In this document: positions 12,266 to 25,344 of the stretch, in pieces | How the letters are laid out: each line of letters starts with the position of its first letter | Numbering within the stretch: the first letter of the stretch is position 1 | Assembly (NCBI RefSeq): GCF_018812025.1 | Contig: NC_063054.1 | Span: 32,258,412 to 32,322,411 of the forward strand | Direction: 5' to 3' | Source: Megalobrama amblycephala | Taxonomy: Eukaryota > Chordata > Actinopteri > Cypriniformes > Xenocyprididae | Length of the DNA: 64,000 nucleotides | Program-made: the position numbers and the translations under genes | Notes under the pieces: generated by a model | What the model was told of the DNA's origin: nothing | Seen by the model: only the letters and a program-made list of their open reading frames with translations | The model's database searches: none

Positions 12266-12429
12266 AACACGAAATATGACACACATCACCTTTAAGACAG
12301 TATAGCCAGGGAAGAACAGTAAGTCCTTTGGTCCATTGTGAGCAAGTATATTTGCCATTAATTTGCTATAAATATATCTGTTAACATTAACTGTGCATAA
12401 ATTTAGCCTATATCTTAAAAGAGAATTCT

Positions 12430-12650
12430 TGGAACGAATGTCCTGTCCCAGTTCTACAGTCATTACTCATAGTACACACTTTGATAATGTGTGTGGAAAT
12501 CGTCAGGGTTGGAAGTCACAATGGCACTAATCTCTGCGCAGGATTCTTAAAAAGAGCCTTGCTGTGAGTAATGTGGATTGAGTGAGCTATTTCCAGAGCT
12601 CGGTGCAGTAAAACCTCACCCTGACTCACCGTGCATACTTTAGGAGGACA
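12430..12650. promoter_or_regulatory. Unique complex block, candidate noncoding element
   Basis: Repeat-free sequence of balanced composition within the presumed rcan2 intron. No coding signal; candidate conserved element by texture only. Confidence 0.2.
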
Positions 12651-12835
12651 TTAATATTTTACCAGCATTATAGCTCACAAAAAAAATGTCCTCAGATCCT
12701 CTTTCTATAGCAGTCTCACAGTATTACACTTTAAACGATGAGGAAACATCCAAGCAAAAGTTTGTCAAGTTAAAATGTTTGTCAAGGTTTCTTGCAAGGT
12801 TATAGTAAAACTAAAACTAAGATGAAAACTGTTGA

Positions 12836-14271
12836 TTTAAAGTCCCCCTGCAATCAATGAATTTACACCTTAAACTCATGTTTTATCATCAAAATGACAT
12901 TAAATAAAAAAATTCTGTGAAAATAACTTCTTCATGCCTAAAATAGCTTAAATGTCACTTGATACCCTTGCTTCATTTAGTGTACGCAGAATCAATAATA
13001 TGCAAATTAGTCCCCGCCTCCACTCAATCACACCTTCCTGATCCACTCGGTCAACTGTAGTAAACACTACACAATGGAAATTTTGGTTTAATTCATCCAT
13101 ATATGTTAGAAACTGTTTCAGAAAAAAAGTGAGTGAATTATACAGGGTGGTCTACAAGTTGATGTATCAGAATGTTATTGCATTTTACGTATCGCTCTCG
13201 ACAACATCGCACACATAACGGTAATTGATATGATGAGCATTTGGCTTGACTACGTTATCAAACAGCTAATAATGTGTTGCTAATGTTACACAAACCATGT
13301 TCCCGCTATTGCTATGATGTCATGTGAGCGACAGGTTGTCCCGCCCTTACGCCAGTAAACAAGTCATCAGACAAGAGAAGAGAAGTCGCTGCAAGACGGA
13401 GGGGAAGTTATTTTCATAAAAGATTATAAGGGCACACAAATTTAAATAATGATGTGCACGGATAAATCATTTATAATAAATACTGCAATATTCCATAAAG
13501 AACAATTTAAAAAGAATAAAAAGATTTGTCAATTTTGATTTTGACTTTTTTTTGTATAAGCTAAAATAATTAAATTAACAATTAAAAATTGGTGCAAAGT
13601 AAATTTCCATACTCTTTCTGACCTTTAGTATTAGGCTTTTTTTTTTTTTTGGAGGACTTTTATGTCGATAACCTCTGGCTGACCTCTGTGTACTGAAATA
13701 GAGCAGGCAAAGTTGCAGAAAAGGAATTTATATGCAAATATGAGTGGTCATATTTTAACGCACTTCATAGTATTTACAATTTCCGAAAGATCCTTTTTTG
13801 CAGATTAGTTTTCAAAAATGGCTTTTGTTTTACATTAAAATATGTTTCGTACATACAGTACACTAGGGCTGTCAAACGATTAATCGCGATTAATCGCATA
13901 CAAAATAAAAGTTTGAGTTTGCATAATATATGTGTAAGTAATGTGTGTAAATAATATGTATATATAAATACACACAAATTAATGTATATATTTAAGAGAA
14001 ATATGTTATTTATGTACAAAAAAAATTTATTTATATATAAAAATATAAATAAATACATATACTTGTAAATATTTCTCAAATATATACATGGATGTGTTTG
14101 AATTTATATATACATAATAATTACACACAGTACACCCACATATATTAGGCAAACTCAAACTTTTATTTTGTATGCGATTAATCGTGATTAATCGTTTGAC
14201 AGCCCTACAGTACACTGAACTCTTATACATCAAAACTGCACAAAAAAAGTCCATGACATGTCGGCTTTAAA
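12836..14271. mobile_element. Possible TTAA-bounded element hosting hAT MITE copy 2
   Basis: Left end TTAAAGTCCCCCTGC and right end GACATGTCGGCTTTAAAG are loosely inverted and bounded by TTAA. It resembles the element at 42575. The termini match poorly, so the boundaries are tentative. Confidence 0.35.
13864..14207. mobile_element. hAT-type MITE, copy 2 (344 bp)
   Basis: Near-identical to the element at 11684. Same termini, with a different perfect 8-bp target duplication CAGTACAC (13856-13863 and 14208-14215), so the two are independent insertions. Confidence 0.96.
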
Positions 14272-14774
14272 GTTTTAAAGCAGGGATATTGTGCTCATGC
14301 CAGTGTAAATATTAGATGCTACTCATTTCTAAGGATGAAACTATGATGGCACCAACATTCTCTAGTCTATTAGAGCACTTTTATATTCATTGTGGTGCTA
14401 ATCCATGTAGCAGCTGCATCCTAATAGACACTCTCTAGCCTTTGATTACAATAAATCAGAGCCCAGAGCTTTTTGGCTGTCTTTCAAACAGGGTTTCATT
14501 TGTGGTCTTGAACAGAAAGCAACGTCATTGCCCCTGCATACAAAGGTTCGATGTTAGGCAGCTGTGGCATGTAATGCATGTTATATGAATACAATGCTGA
14601 AAATATTCACACATATATTTGAAATAGGCCACAATTAAATGTGAGATGGCCAAAAAATGGCTATGTTTAGAGCAGTATACTACCATACTACTCCTGCAGT
14701 ATGCACGAGAATTAACATTTTAACAGTTTTTATTCCAAGATGCTAACTGAATACCAGTGAATGCAACATGTGTT

Positions 14775-14830
14775 TACATTAAGTCATTTGGCAGATGCTT
14801 TTATCCAAAGCGACTCACATTGTATTCATA
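14775..14830 (+). repeat. SINE/LINE 3'-tail-like motif
   Basis: The word CATTTGGCAGATGCTTTTAT followed by CCAAAGCGACTCACATTG is a widespread fish retroposon tail. Only this fragment is present. Confidence 0.5.
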
Positions 14831-15159
14831 TACATGTAATATATTATCGCTGTCAGGCGGAGACCTTGTATTTCTTTTTTTTTCTTTCATAAATCATTAC
14901 TATTGGTCACTCTTTACATCTGTCTGTGGGTTTTGCAAATTTTTAATCAATGAAAGGTATTAAAAACAGCAAGATTCATCAGGCTCAAATTGTAAAAAAT
15001 GGTTAGGAGGGATCATGAAGAATCATTTTCACACATGAATTGGCACCTCTGAGTCCAGACCTTAAATTCATTGAAAGTGGGATGTGCTGGAGTAGACTTT
15101 ACAGAGTGCTTGACTCTTGCATTGTCAAGATCTTGACCAAAAATTTATGCATCTCTTGA

Positions 15160-15345
15160 TGGAAATAAATGTTGTGATGTTAAACATTTTAAAATGTAAC
15201 GTAACTAACATAACTAACATTTTAAATTGAAATAATATTTCAGATTATTGCTATAATTACTGTATTTTTGATCAAATAAATGCAGCCTTGGTGAGCATAA
15301 AAGACTTGTTTCAAGAACATTTAAAAATCCTTTTCAGTACTGAAT
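15160..15345 (+). repeat. Dispersed TIR-type repeat, copy 3 (fragment)
   Basis: Contains AAATGCAGCCTTGGTGAGCA and AGACTTGTTTCAAGAACATT, the 3' part of the same family as the copy at 4046. Confidence 0.55.
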
Positions 15346-15579
15346 GAAATAATACTATTAAAACAATTAATCATGATTTTTATTACATTTCTCTGGCCTT
15401 GTTTACCATCTTGAATTAAATGTTTCACTCGGCTCAATGCAATGCATTCTAGGATTACCTTCATTGCTGCCAAAGTAATGTATTTTAGAAGGCATCTTCA
15501 TGTTTGATGACTTAATGTGTTGTCTAGGTAAGCAGCATGCTAGGTTTTGGAACACAGTTACCATATTCCATGGACACGG

Positions 15580-16130
15580 GATTGTTATGAAGTGTCGTTA
15601 ACACACAAAAATGCTAAGAGACAGCCGGCGGATGAGAGGTATGAGTGTTATGTAATAGGGCTGATCAGGAGAATGCGGGGAGAGAGAGCACTATGATGAC
15701 ATAAGCATGTGTAGTGAGTGGGAGGTATTAAACCCCCCTGGCAAAAGCATTGAGCACAGCACCGGGAACAGGTACAGCGGAGAGGTCATGCACACGTCAC
15801 GCACAGTTCCGCATGGGTGAGCGACATTAATGCTAATAGATCCCCATTCATGTATTTAACCTTGACAGTCTGCAAAACAAGAACCACAGCATCACGTATC
15901 AGTGCTAGCCAGCACAATAAAAGAGTGACACTGGAATGTTAATGGCTCACTTGAGGATAGCATTAGCCTGTTTTTTTTTTTCTGTGTCCCTACACTCTAT
16001 AAACATCATTCAAGAGAGCAGACGTCTGATATTTCTGCAGTGTCACATTACTGGGCTATGGTTTCAGCCGTTTGGTGAACTTTAGCCTTTCAAGCAGGAG
16101 TTTGGGGTTAGTAGTCAAGCACACACACAC
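15580..16130. other. Unique, repeat-free block
   Basis: About 550 bp of complex sequence with no recognised repeat, ORF or splice signals that join to rcan2. Possibly regulatory; nothing specific supports this. Confidence 0.2.
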
Positions 16131-16767
16131 TGGAACAGCCATAGTACTTCGGCCTGAGGAAAGGAATTCATGCAGAACAAAAGGCCATACTTGTAACTCC
16201 ACTTAAAACTGATATGACCATATAAAGCAGAACTCATGACCAGCAAGCTCGATTACATAACCCCAATGAAACTAGAGCTTCTCTAAAGTCTTCTAGATTC
16301 CTCTGTCTTTTGTCAGGGTTTCTTAGTGACATCATACAGGAAACTGTACAACGAAGACTCCATTTTTGTGCATATTCTACAGGTAATTCTGTACATTTCA
16401 ACTCTGTTTTTCCTTTTCGGTATAATGTCTCTGGTCCCATTTGGATGCTGGTGTGCTGGTGCCTCAACCATGATGGGTCGTTTGCTATTCAGAACTGAAT
16501 TCAGAATGCCTTTCAAGTTCCAATTGAATTCCTGAATTTGAATTGAGGTAACAAACAGGATGTAGAATATCATTCTGACAATCAGAAGCATTTCATGTGC
16601 CATTACATTAATCTTAATTTGTGTTTAACCAAGATTAACCAAAGTCTTAAGGGTTTGCAATGACATGATGTTGAGTAAATGATAGGAGAATATTTGTTTT
16701 TGGGTAATCTATGCCTTTCATTTAATTTAAATAATTTAATATTACATTTAAATAAATTAATTTACAT

Positions 16768-17053
16768 GGTTAGTTCACCCAAAAATTAACATTCTGTCAT
16801 CATTTACTCATCCTCATGTTGTTCCAAACCTATATGACTTTCTTACTTTTGCAATCTGCAGAACACAAAAGAAGATATTTTGAAGAATGTAACCATTTTG
16901 GTTACCATTGGCTTCTATTGTAAAGACCAAAAAACACTGGAACATTCCTCAAATTGTCTTCTTTTGTGCTCCATAAAAGAAAATGTCATATAGGTTTGGA
17001 TCCACATAAGGGTGAGTAATGACAGAATTTTCTCTTTTTGGGTGAACTAAACC
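16768..17053. mobile_element. GGTTAGTTCACCC-family non-autonomous DNA transposon, copy 1
   Basis: Starts GGTTAGTTCACCCAAAAATT and ends TTTTTGGGTGAACTAAACC, with an inverted-repeat structure along its length. Six other copies lie in the window. Better copies are flanked by TTAA. Confidence 0.75.
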
Positions 17054-17097
17054 AATTAATAATAAATCAATATAAATAAATCAATTATTAAATAAAA

Positions 17098-18054
17098 TTA
17101 AAGGTGCCGTAGAACGTATTTTTAAAAGATGTAATATAAGTCTAAGGTGTCCCCTGAATGTGTCTGTGAAGTTTCAGCTCAAAATACCCTATAGATTTTT
17201 TTTAAATTAATTTTTTTAACAGCCTATTTTGGGGCATCATTAAATTAGAGCCGATTTAGGCTGCGGCCCCTTTAAATGCTCACGCTCCCCGCCCACGGAG
17301 CTCACGCTTGCCATAAACAGTGCATAAACAAAGTTTACACAGCTAACATAACCCTCAAAATGGATCTTTACAAAGTGTTCGTCATGCAGCATGTCTAATC
17401 GCGTAAGTATTGTATTTATTTGGATGTCTACATTTGATTCTGAATGAGTTTGATAGTGCTCCATGGCTAAAGCTAACATTATACACTATTGGAGAGATTT
17501 ATAAAGAATGAAGTTGTGTTTATGAATTATACAGACTGCAAGTGTTTAAAAATGAAAATAACGACAGTCTTGTCTCCGTGAATACAATAAGAAACGATGG
17601 TAACTTTAACCACATTTAACAATACATTAGCAACATGCTAACGAAACATTTAGAAAGACAATTTACAAATATCACTAAAAATATCATGATATCATGGATC
17701 ATGTCCATTATTATTGCTCCATCTGCCATTTTTCGCTGTTGTCCTTGCTTGCTTACCTAGTCTGATGATTCAGCTGTGCACATCCAGACGTCCTTCCCTT
17801 GTCTAATGCTTGAACATGAGCTGGCATATGCAAATATTGGGGGCGTACATATTAATGAGCCCGACTGTTACGTAACAGTCGGTGTTATGTTGAGATTCGC
17901 CTGTTCGTCTGAGGTCTTTTAAACAAATGAGATTTATATAAGAAGGAGGAAACAATGGAGTTTGAGACTCACTGTATGTCATTTCCATGTAGTGAACTCT
18001 TGTTATTTAACTATGCCGAGGTAAATTCAATTTTTAATTCTAGGGCACCTTTAA
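17098..18054. mobile_element. TTAA-bounded element, AAAGGTGCC family, copy 1 (957 bp)
   Basis: Left end TTAAAGGTGCCGTAGAACG, right end TTCTAGGGCACCTTTAA, TTAA on both sides (17098-17101, 18051-18054). A close relative of similar length sits at 57125-58110. No transposase is encoded. Confidence 0.85.
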
Positions 18055-18104
18055 ATGTTGTTTTAGTGGTTTAGTATAGCTCTGCAATACAGCACTCTAG
18101 TAAA

Positions 18105-18180
18105 CTCACGTCACGTTTATTTATATAGCACTTTATACAATAGATTGCTTAAAATCAAGCAGCTTTACCGTATTAAACAT
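18105..18180. repeat. Retroposon-tail-like fragment
   Basis: Contains TTTATTTATATAGCACTTTA and a nearby AAGCAGCTTTA, a motif shared in inverted form with 62170-62235. Probably the end of a fish SINE or LINE. Confidence 0.4.
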
Positions 18181-18979
18181 GAAAACCAGTGTCAGTATCT
18201 CGTTTCATCAGAAGGACAACTTCATTTTCTAATATAAAGCAGCTTTCCAACGTGTTCATGTTTTCACTCGTGACCTCTACAGATTGAACAGGAGAAATGA
18301 AGCAGAAAAGATTTCCAGATGAAAGAAGGCGGAGCCTCCATGCACACCTATCTGTTACGTAATCGCCATGGACCAGGACCAATGGTAGTACAACGGTGTT
18401 TACCAGCCGAAGTGAAAAGTTTTTCCTGAAAGCTGCTTCGAACTCCCAAAACGAACTCCAAACAAATTTCATTTTGGCCTGATTTTGTTTGAAATGACAT
18501 CATATCAGTTCATTCTTCGATTTCGCCTCAAGTATATCAGGGCCTTAACTGCAAAGGACATGGCTCAAACTGGGGGGGCTTATCACATTCATGTAATTCG
18601 AACACTGCATGCACTGCAAACAGCATATCTGAAAGATAAATCTCACTCTGACTTTCTGCAGGCTGGGTAATCACTCCCCTGTCACAGAGAACATTTCTCC
18701 ATGTTTGCCATGCTAACAACTCCAGTGGCAGCTCATAAGTGAGACACTATGTGAATCATGTCTAGGTTTGCGTGTGTGACATTTCCAAAATGGAGATTGT
18801 ATTGATGCAGGGTGAGCTCAAGAGAGAGACGCAGAAAAAGTCTATGACGGATAGCCATGACGTACTGCTGGCTGACATGGGTAATTCTATCAGTAAATGC
18901 CACCGCAATAGCAATATGAAAACCATAAAACAGCTCTAAGTGAGATATTTTCTTTTAAAGAATTCGCTGTTTAAAAGGA

Positions 18980-19640
18980 CTACAACAAACATCTGGTAGG
19001 GACTACAACAAGCTTCTTCCCGGTTAGTGACATCACTAACCCTAAAATTTACATAAACCCTGCCCTCGAGAACATGCAACAAACGGGCTGAGGTCATGTT
19101 GAGCTGCTTTAGAGAAGAGGAAGAGTTGTTCTAGTAGAGTGTTGTTTCCATGCCGTCATTTTACGCTGAACTGCTTCACAAATGAGGGTCAATTCGACGC
19201 TGGATTTGCACAAAAGGTTAACATGACGGCATATGCTATGAGTTGAATCAACTCCACAGCACATACATAAATTTATCCACTAAGCATTCAGAAACATCCA
19301 GATGCATTCTAAAAGTTATAACTTCTTCCTGAGTCTCTACATCAGTGTCCGACTCTGGTTTGAACAATGGAAGGCTGAACACCGTTACTGACAATCGTCA
19401 TTTTGGCTGCGTGAGATTCTCCAGCTTTGTTGTCGTTGAGCAACCAAAGCTTTTGGAAAGTGGGCCAGGAGCACCAGCTCATTTGCTTTTAAAGGGACAC
19501 ACAAAAATGGCGTGTTTTTGCTCACACCCAAATAGGGGCAAATTAAGCTATAATAAATGATCTGTGGGGTATTTTGAGCTGAAACTTCACAGACACATTC
19601 TGGGGACACCAGAGACTTGTAATAGGGGCATTATATGTCC
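18980..19640. mobile_element. Remnant of another AAAGG-type TTAA element
   Basis: The right part (GGGTATTTTGAGCTGAAACT, CAGACACATTCTGGGG, TGTCCCCTTTAA) is an inverted match to the beginning of the elements at 17098 and 57125. The left end is not found. Confidence 0.45.
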
Positions 19641-19644
19641 CCTT

Positions 19645-19910
19645 TAAAGGGATAGTTCACCCAAAATTCCCCTTCCTTCCCCTTATGTCATGACAAAATG
19701 ACAAAAAAAAAGATATTTCAAAGAATGTTGGTAACCAAACAGTTTCGGTTCCCACTGACTTCCATTATATGGAAATACAATGTAAAGTAAATGGGAACTG
19801 AAACTGTTTGGTTTCCAACATTCTTCAAAATATGTTCTTTTGTGTTCCGCAGAAGAGATAAAGTCATTCAGGTTAGGAACGAGATGAGAGTGAGTAAATG
19901 ATTAAAAAAA
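19645..19910. mobile_element. GGTTAGTTCACCC-family element, copy 2 (degraded)
   Basis: Starts TTTAAAGGGATAGTTCACCC. Internal halves GGTAACCAAACAGTTTCGGT and ACTGAAACTGTTTGGTTTCC are inverted. It ends near a poly(A) run at 19902. Confidence 0.65.
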
Positions 19911-20159
19911 AAAAAAAGTTTCAATAGCTTAAAGTTTTGCTGTCAAAACAACATAATTAGAAAGAAAGACAGTTGGTTTTAGTCTTGACAGAAGAGTCAA
20001 TCCACATAATTCGCATTGCATCAGCTCTCTGCGTGGGCTCCAGACTGCCTGATTTTGTAAAATCTGTAAGATTGCTTTGCTATTCTTAGGGAGCTAATAA
20101 TGCCATATGTCTTTAAATAGATCCTATGCATCACCTGGGCCTTTCATGGGGTTAATATA

Positions 20160-20570
20160 ATCACAGCCTCCTAAATTGATTCAGCGGCACAGATGCACAA
20201 GCAGCACTTCTTCCAGAGGTGCCAAACACAATCAAACATTTTGACAGCGCTGCGAATCACGGCTGAAGGCAACGGCACGGTGCTGATGCTCCTTTGCAAC
20301 AATTTGACCTCCCTTGATCAATCAGCAAAGTGGGGGCACTCGACAGCAGTCTGCGTCCAGGCGAGAGGGGAGAGCGGGAGAAACGAGAATAGCAACAGTC
20401 TATTCTGTCTCGCTGTCATCTGTCATTAAGCTTCATAAATCTGGAGCATTCCATTGCTCTCCGGATGTTTGCCAAATCCAATCAGGGATGCTGAATACTC
20501 TGCACTGAAGGGATTGCAGGGTCACAGGGGGCTTCGGCCAAGCAACAGCCGGCTATGGGCGTAGAATGTT
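20160..20570. promoter_or_regulatory. Candidate conserved noncoding element in the presumed rcan2 intron
   Basis: Repeat-free block of balanced base composition with several TGACAG and ATCAATCA-type homeodomain-cofactor words. The 64-78 codon frames here have no recognisable domain. Candidate enhancer by texture. Confidence 0.3.
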
Positions 20571-21570
20571 TAAAATGCAATAATCTCATACACATGAGTG
20601 AAATATAAGGTTAGAAATATAATAATTCCTCCTAAGATGATGCAGATGACATTATGCCATCTGACTATAACAGCATCCATGCTTTTCCAGCATGCCCTTG
20701 TGGTTGCAGGAGCTTAGTTTTACATAATTTCCCAACCTCTCTATGATTCTCCCTTCACTACTATACATTTAAAGCAATAGTTTACTATATTTTAAGCTTG
20801 ACACAGACACAGGCTAGACGAGATGTATGTAGCTTTCATGAAATGTTAAAAATATATGTATTAGTGTGGGTTATAGATATAGGGTTATAGGGTAATAGTA
20901 GATAAACGGGCATACTTGGATTTCACTTATCCAGAAGTATCCCCTTAACTCTGAATCAAAACAGAACAAATCCTATTTGTTCACTTAAATGGTAAAAGAT
21001 CTTACATTTTTGTCTCCAGACTGCGACTAAAATGGTCGTAAATGCGGGAAAAAAATCTGCCACAATCGTTCAGAATCTAGTCTCCATTAGCAACAGTCAA
21101 GAAAGCTCAAGATCTGCCTGCGTTAATTTTCATCGGATAGCGTCTTATTGGCCTGCGCGCCAGTTTTCCTTCCATAATGTCCGATTCGTGAGCAAATTAT
21201 GAATCAAAAAGATTCACAGCTGAGGTCGTTGTTTGAATCACTCTCAACAAATAATTCAGAGCCATCAACTATCAGTTTTACCAAGTACACACAAATTATA
21301 TACCAGTACATTTAAAATAGCCTATGTAAATTAATAAATAAATAATAATTCATTACATCATTCTTTTTATAACTTAAATATTTGGACATTAAACACTTCA
21401 TTTAACAAGTATTACATATTACTGATAATGATGATTGTAAATGTGTAGTGTATAAGCTAAGCTATTGGGCTAATCTGCTATTAGCGTATCTGTATACTAT
21501 GCTAGTTCATAAAACATTTTGCCAGAGATTTTGAAAGTGGACCCAATTTGTCACTACCTCAATACTGAGT

Positions 21571-22110
21571 TTAAAGGGTTAGTTCACCCAAAAATGAAAA
21601 TTATGTCATTAATGACTCACCCTCATGTCGTTCCAAACCCGTAAGACCTCCGTTCATCTTTGGAACACAGTTAAAGATATTTTAGATTTAGTCCGAGAGC
21701 TTTCTGTCCCTCCATTGAAAGTGTTTGTACGGTATACTGTCCATGTCCAGATAGGTAATAAAAACATCATCAAAGTAGTCCATGTGACATCAGTGGGTTA
21801 GTTAGAAGTTTTTGAAGCATCGAAAATACATTTTGGTCCAAAAATAACAAAAACTACGACTTTATTCAGCATTGTATTCTCTTCCGGGTCTGTTGTCAAT
21901 CCGGGTTCACGACTCCGCAGTGATGCTGCTGACGTAAGACGCTGCTGACGTGTTATCCGGTGCGCCCGAGCTTCGTTTACAGTCTAAGGGAGACGCACGC
22001 TGTATTCAAGCTATTCTACGTTGTTTGTATTTTGGTATTGCTATATTTTTTTAAATTGTGCATAAGTGTGCATGACATAATTTTCATTTTTGGGTGAACT
22101 AACCCTTTAA
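21571..22110. mobile_element. GGTTAGTTCACCC-family element, copy 3 (540 bp)
   Basis: TTAAAGGGTTAGTTCACCC at the left, GGGTGAACTAACCCTTTAA at the right; TTAA at both ends. The interior includes a CpG-containing stretch (about 21880-21980). Confidence 0.9.
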
Positions 22111-22469
22111 GTGACTCCCTCACAAAACTGCAAATCATTTCTCGGCTACGTCTTGATTCAAACAAACTGGGAACCGTTACTGTGACGTACATTTGTATAC
22201 AGTAAATAAGCTTGTGAGAATTATATTAGTTTATTTAATGACAAGTTGTTGATATAGAATCAGAATATGCCTACATAGTGTATCAAATACTTTTATTTAT
22301 TTTTTAAAGTCCGGTTTTTCATTACATGTCCACTTTATAAGCAAGAAAACAAATTATCATTCAAGCTAAAGTGCAGTTTAGGTTATGGCGAATGACAATA
22401 GCATAGCCTTCGTAGCTCCATCAACTTAAGTTATACATAAATGGGCCAGTGAGTCCCATTACACCCATT

Positions 22470-22860
22470 AATGTAAAACTGTCCCCTTCCAATCAGAGAT
22501 AGATTCATTAAACAGCAATCAGTTGAATAACTATCAGACAGCTTCTGCATCCTATGACCATGTGCTCTGTAATTAATTTAGAGGAAGGAGAGAAGATCTT
22601 TATCAAGAGTAAACAGTTCAGCAAAAAGCCATTAATGCAAGTTGGCCAGTACAGAAGATGCAATCATGCTCTGTGAATCGGTTAATATTTCATGGCATTT
22701 GTAGGGGAAGTGGCCAAACATTCAGAGCAGTATTATCAGCACAATTAGCTGCCTAATTAAGTATATGTTCCCTCCTTAATGATAGGGGTTTGTATTCTGT
22801 AACAGACACTAGAATTTAATTTCTCAAAGAAATGAATTATTCTTTGAATTCTTGCTATGT
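22470..22860. promoter_or_regulatory. Candidate conserved noncoding element with homeodomain motifs
   Basis: Repeat-free, about 390 bp, with many TAAT cores (ATTAATTT, CATTAATGCA, GCTGCCTAATTAAG) and CAATCA words, as in developmental enhancers. No coding potential. Lies in the presumed rcan2 intron. Confidence 0.35.
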
Positions 22861-22983
22861 GGCTAAAGATCTGTTTGGCTCACAGTAGTGCTCAAACATT
22901 TATTTGACTCACAGTAAAAATTGTCCTACAGTTGTCAAGAGCCATTTTTTATTAGAACAATGTTATTAATAAATACCTAAATA

Positions 22984-23003
22984 GGTAAAAAAAAAAAAAA
23001 AAA
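22984..23003. repeat. Poly(A) tract
   Basis: Run of about 20 A residues with no retroposon body recognised upstream. Confidence 0.8.
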
Positions 23004-23084
23004 GAGAAACTATGCTGGTTTAGAAAATATACATTATTACAACAAATAATATTTAATATAATTCATACAACAGTCGGTGTTTTT

Positions 23085-23475
23085 ATTTCAGAGACCCTTT
23101 CTGCAGGTTACATCGATATGCCAGTAGGTGGCGACATGTGACTTTTTATGAGCGAGTCTTTTACTCACTCGATTTGTTTAAATCATTAACTCAACTCAAA
23201 TTAAACAAGTGACTAGTTTTTAGGCGTGTACGACTTTTGCAGACCGATCGGTGTTTGACATAAAAGCAAGAGCGATCCGAAAGCATGTCTACTCTCTAAA
23301 TCATTCTCACAGTACTTTGATAGCATACATCGATTGGTCTGTGCAGCGCCGCTTCAAGTCAAAGACACCTTTTATTATAAGTGAGCCAGTGAATCATTCA
23401 TTCAACTGATTCGTTCAAAAACACTGATCTGCTACTTGCTAGGTGACGCGCAAAGTGACTTTGTTTGGAATTATT
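23085..23475 (+). repeat. Dispersed repeat, ATGAATCA-type, copy B
   Basis: Contains CCCTTTCTGCAGGTTACATC, CCAGTAGGTGG and degenerate ACTCACTCGATTTG/GATTCGTTC words. Inverted relative to the copy at 11270. Confidence 0.6.
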
Positions 23476-23606
23476 TTTATTGGAAGAGCAAAAACTGTCA
23501 TTATTGTGCCTAAAACAGCACAGAACTCAGTATTAACTTCTTGTTTGTTGGACTGTTTTGATCATTTGTTCATTTTTAATTAGGACCAGGCAGGACTGGT
23601 ACACTA

Positions 23607-24370
23607 TTAAAGGGATAGTTCACCCAAAAATGAAAATTCTGTCATTAATTACTCACCCTCATATCGTTCCAATCCTGTAAGACTTTCGTTTATCTTCAGA
23701 AAACAAATGAAGATCTTTTTGATGAAATCTGAGAGCTTTCTGTACCTCCATAGACTCCTACGCAACTTTGACATTTCAAAAAGTTCATGAAGAGATTGTA
23801 AAACTAATCCATATGAATTGAGTGGTTTAGTCCAAATTTCCGAAGAGAGATGGTCGCTTTATATAATAAACATATTTAATTTAGGCTTTTGTTCACATAT
23901 AAACATTGATCAGCAAAAATAAACAGAAGCTCAACCAAACATGCTTGACGCGCGAGAACAAACCTCTTGCAGAAGCTCAAACATGCTGCGTAACACATAA
24001 ATGAACCTCACTTCAAGCAAACATGCTTGAGCTTCTGTTTACCACAACTGATGTGTGAGTTAATGAATGTTTATATGTGAATAAAAGCCTAAATTCAATC
24101 TGTTCATCATATAAAGTGATCATGTCTCTTCAGAAAATTTGGAATAAACTGCTCATTTCAAACGGATTAGTTTTACGATCTCTTATTGAAGCATCAAAGT
24201 TTCAGTTGTGTAGCTGTCTATGGAGGGACAGAAAGCTCTCAGATTTCATCAAAAAGATCTTCATTTGCATTCCGACGATGAACTAAAGTCTTACGGGTTT
24301 GGACTGGAACGACATGAGGGTGAGTAATTGATGACAGAATTTTCATTTTTGGGTGAACTAACCCTTTCAA
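23607..24370. mobile_element. GGTTAGTTCACCC-family element, copy 4 (764 bp)
   Basis: TTAAAGGGATAGTTCACCC at the left and GGGTGAACTAACCCTTTCAA at the right (TTAA mutated to TCAA). The two halves are inverted copies (GATCTTTTTGATGAAATCTG against CAGATTTCATCAAAAAGATC). Confidence 0.88.
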
Positions 24371-24653
24371 ATAAAAAGCTGCATGACACCCACAGTGCCA
24401 TAATGTTGTAGTGACACTCTATTCAGGCTACAGTGTAACCTAACTTTTAACAAAAGCATTGAAGCCACACAACCTTGCCCCAAACCAAACTAACAGCATG
24501 GTACAGCAAAGTCCCTGATTATGGATCACTGAATTCACCTTAAAAACTATAACTTTCAACACTGTTCTTGTTATGTAAGGAAATTAACCACATGAGTCAT
24601 GCCAAGTCAGGTTCAAGTTAATGCGAGGCAAGAGGATACTTTTCAAGAAATAC

Positions 24654-24684
24654 TGTGTGTGTGTGTGTGTCTGTGTGTGTGTGT
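24654..24684. repeat. (GT)n microsatellite
   Basis: About 31 bp of GT with one interruption. Confidence 0.9.
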
Positions 24685-25273
24685 TCGTATTAGTGGAGTC
24701 ATTCAAGAGTAAAAAACAGGGCACTTGTTCTATTTCATAAGGAACCCTTCTGGAGCCTGTGACTCAATGGAGCGAGTCATGGACCACCTTTTACACAGTC
24801 CTTCAATCAGATGATCTAGTCTGTCTGAGAGTAGCTGTCAGGATGGATCAGTGTAAGAAGTGTATGTGCGTTTGTGTTCAGATTTCTTTTTCTATGTGTG
24901 TTTGATGCAGTCCAGTGCAGGTCAGAGAGGCAGACAGACCTGGCAGAGCTCAGCATATCACATGATCGGTGTTCTTAAAACTGTTCGAAGAAGGTCTGGG
25001 CTAAATATTCAGCTAGAGGTCAAATATTCAGTAACTGCTGTGTTTCCTGTTCCACAAGATGTAACATTCGGGAGACAGAAAGTTGACATGAAATGGAAAT
25101 TCACCTATTTTCTAAATATGTCTTAATGATATTATTTTGAATGATTCATCCATCCATTCACCATATAATTTTTAATCAAAATGACGACATCAAACTACAT
25201 CTTCCGGTGAAACAACAGACTTCTTTCTGGTGACGTATGCCAGAATTTTCCAATCATTTAGTCCACTTAAACA

Positions 25274-25290
25274 CCCCCCCCCCCCCCCCC
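25274..25290. repeat. Poly(C) run
   Basis: 17 consecutive C residues, unusual in this AT-rich region and a possible assembly or polymerase slip point. Confidence 0.9.
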
Positions 25291-25344
25291 ATTCTTACAC
25301 TCTACTGCAAATTCGCATTTAGATCTGCCTCGATCGAATCAGTA

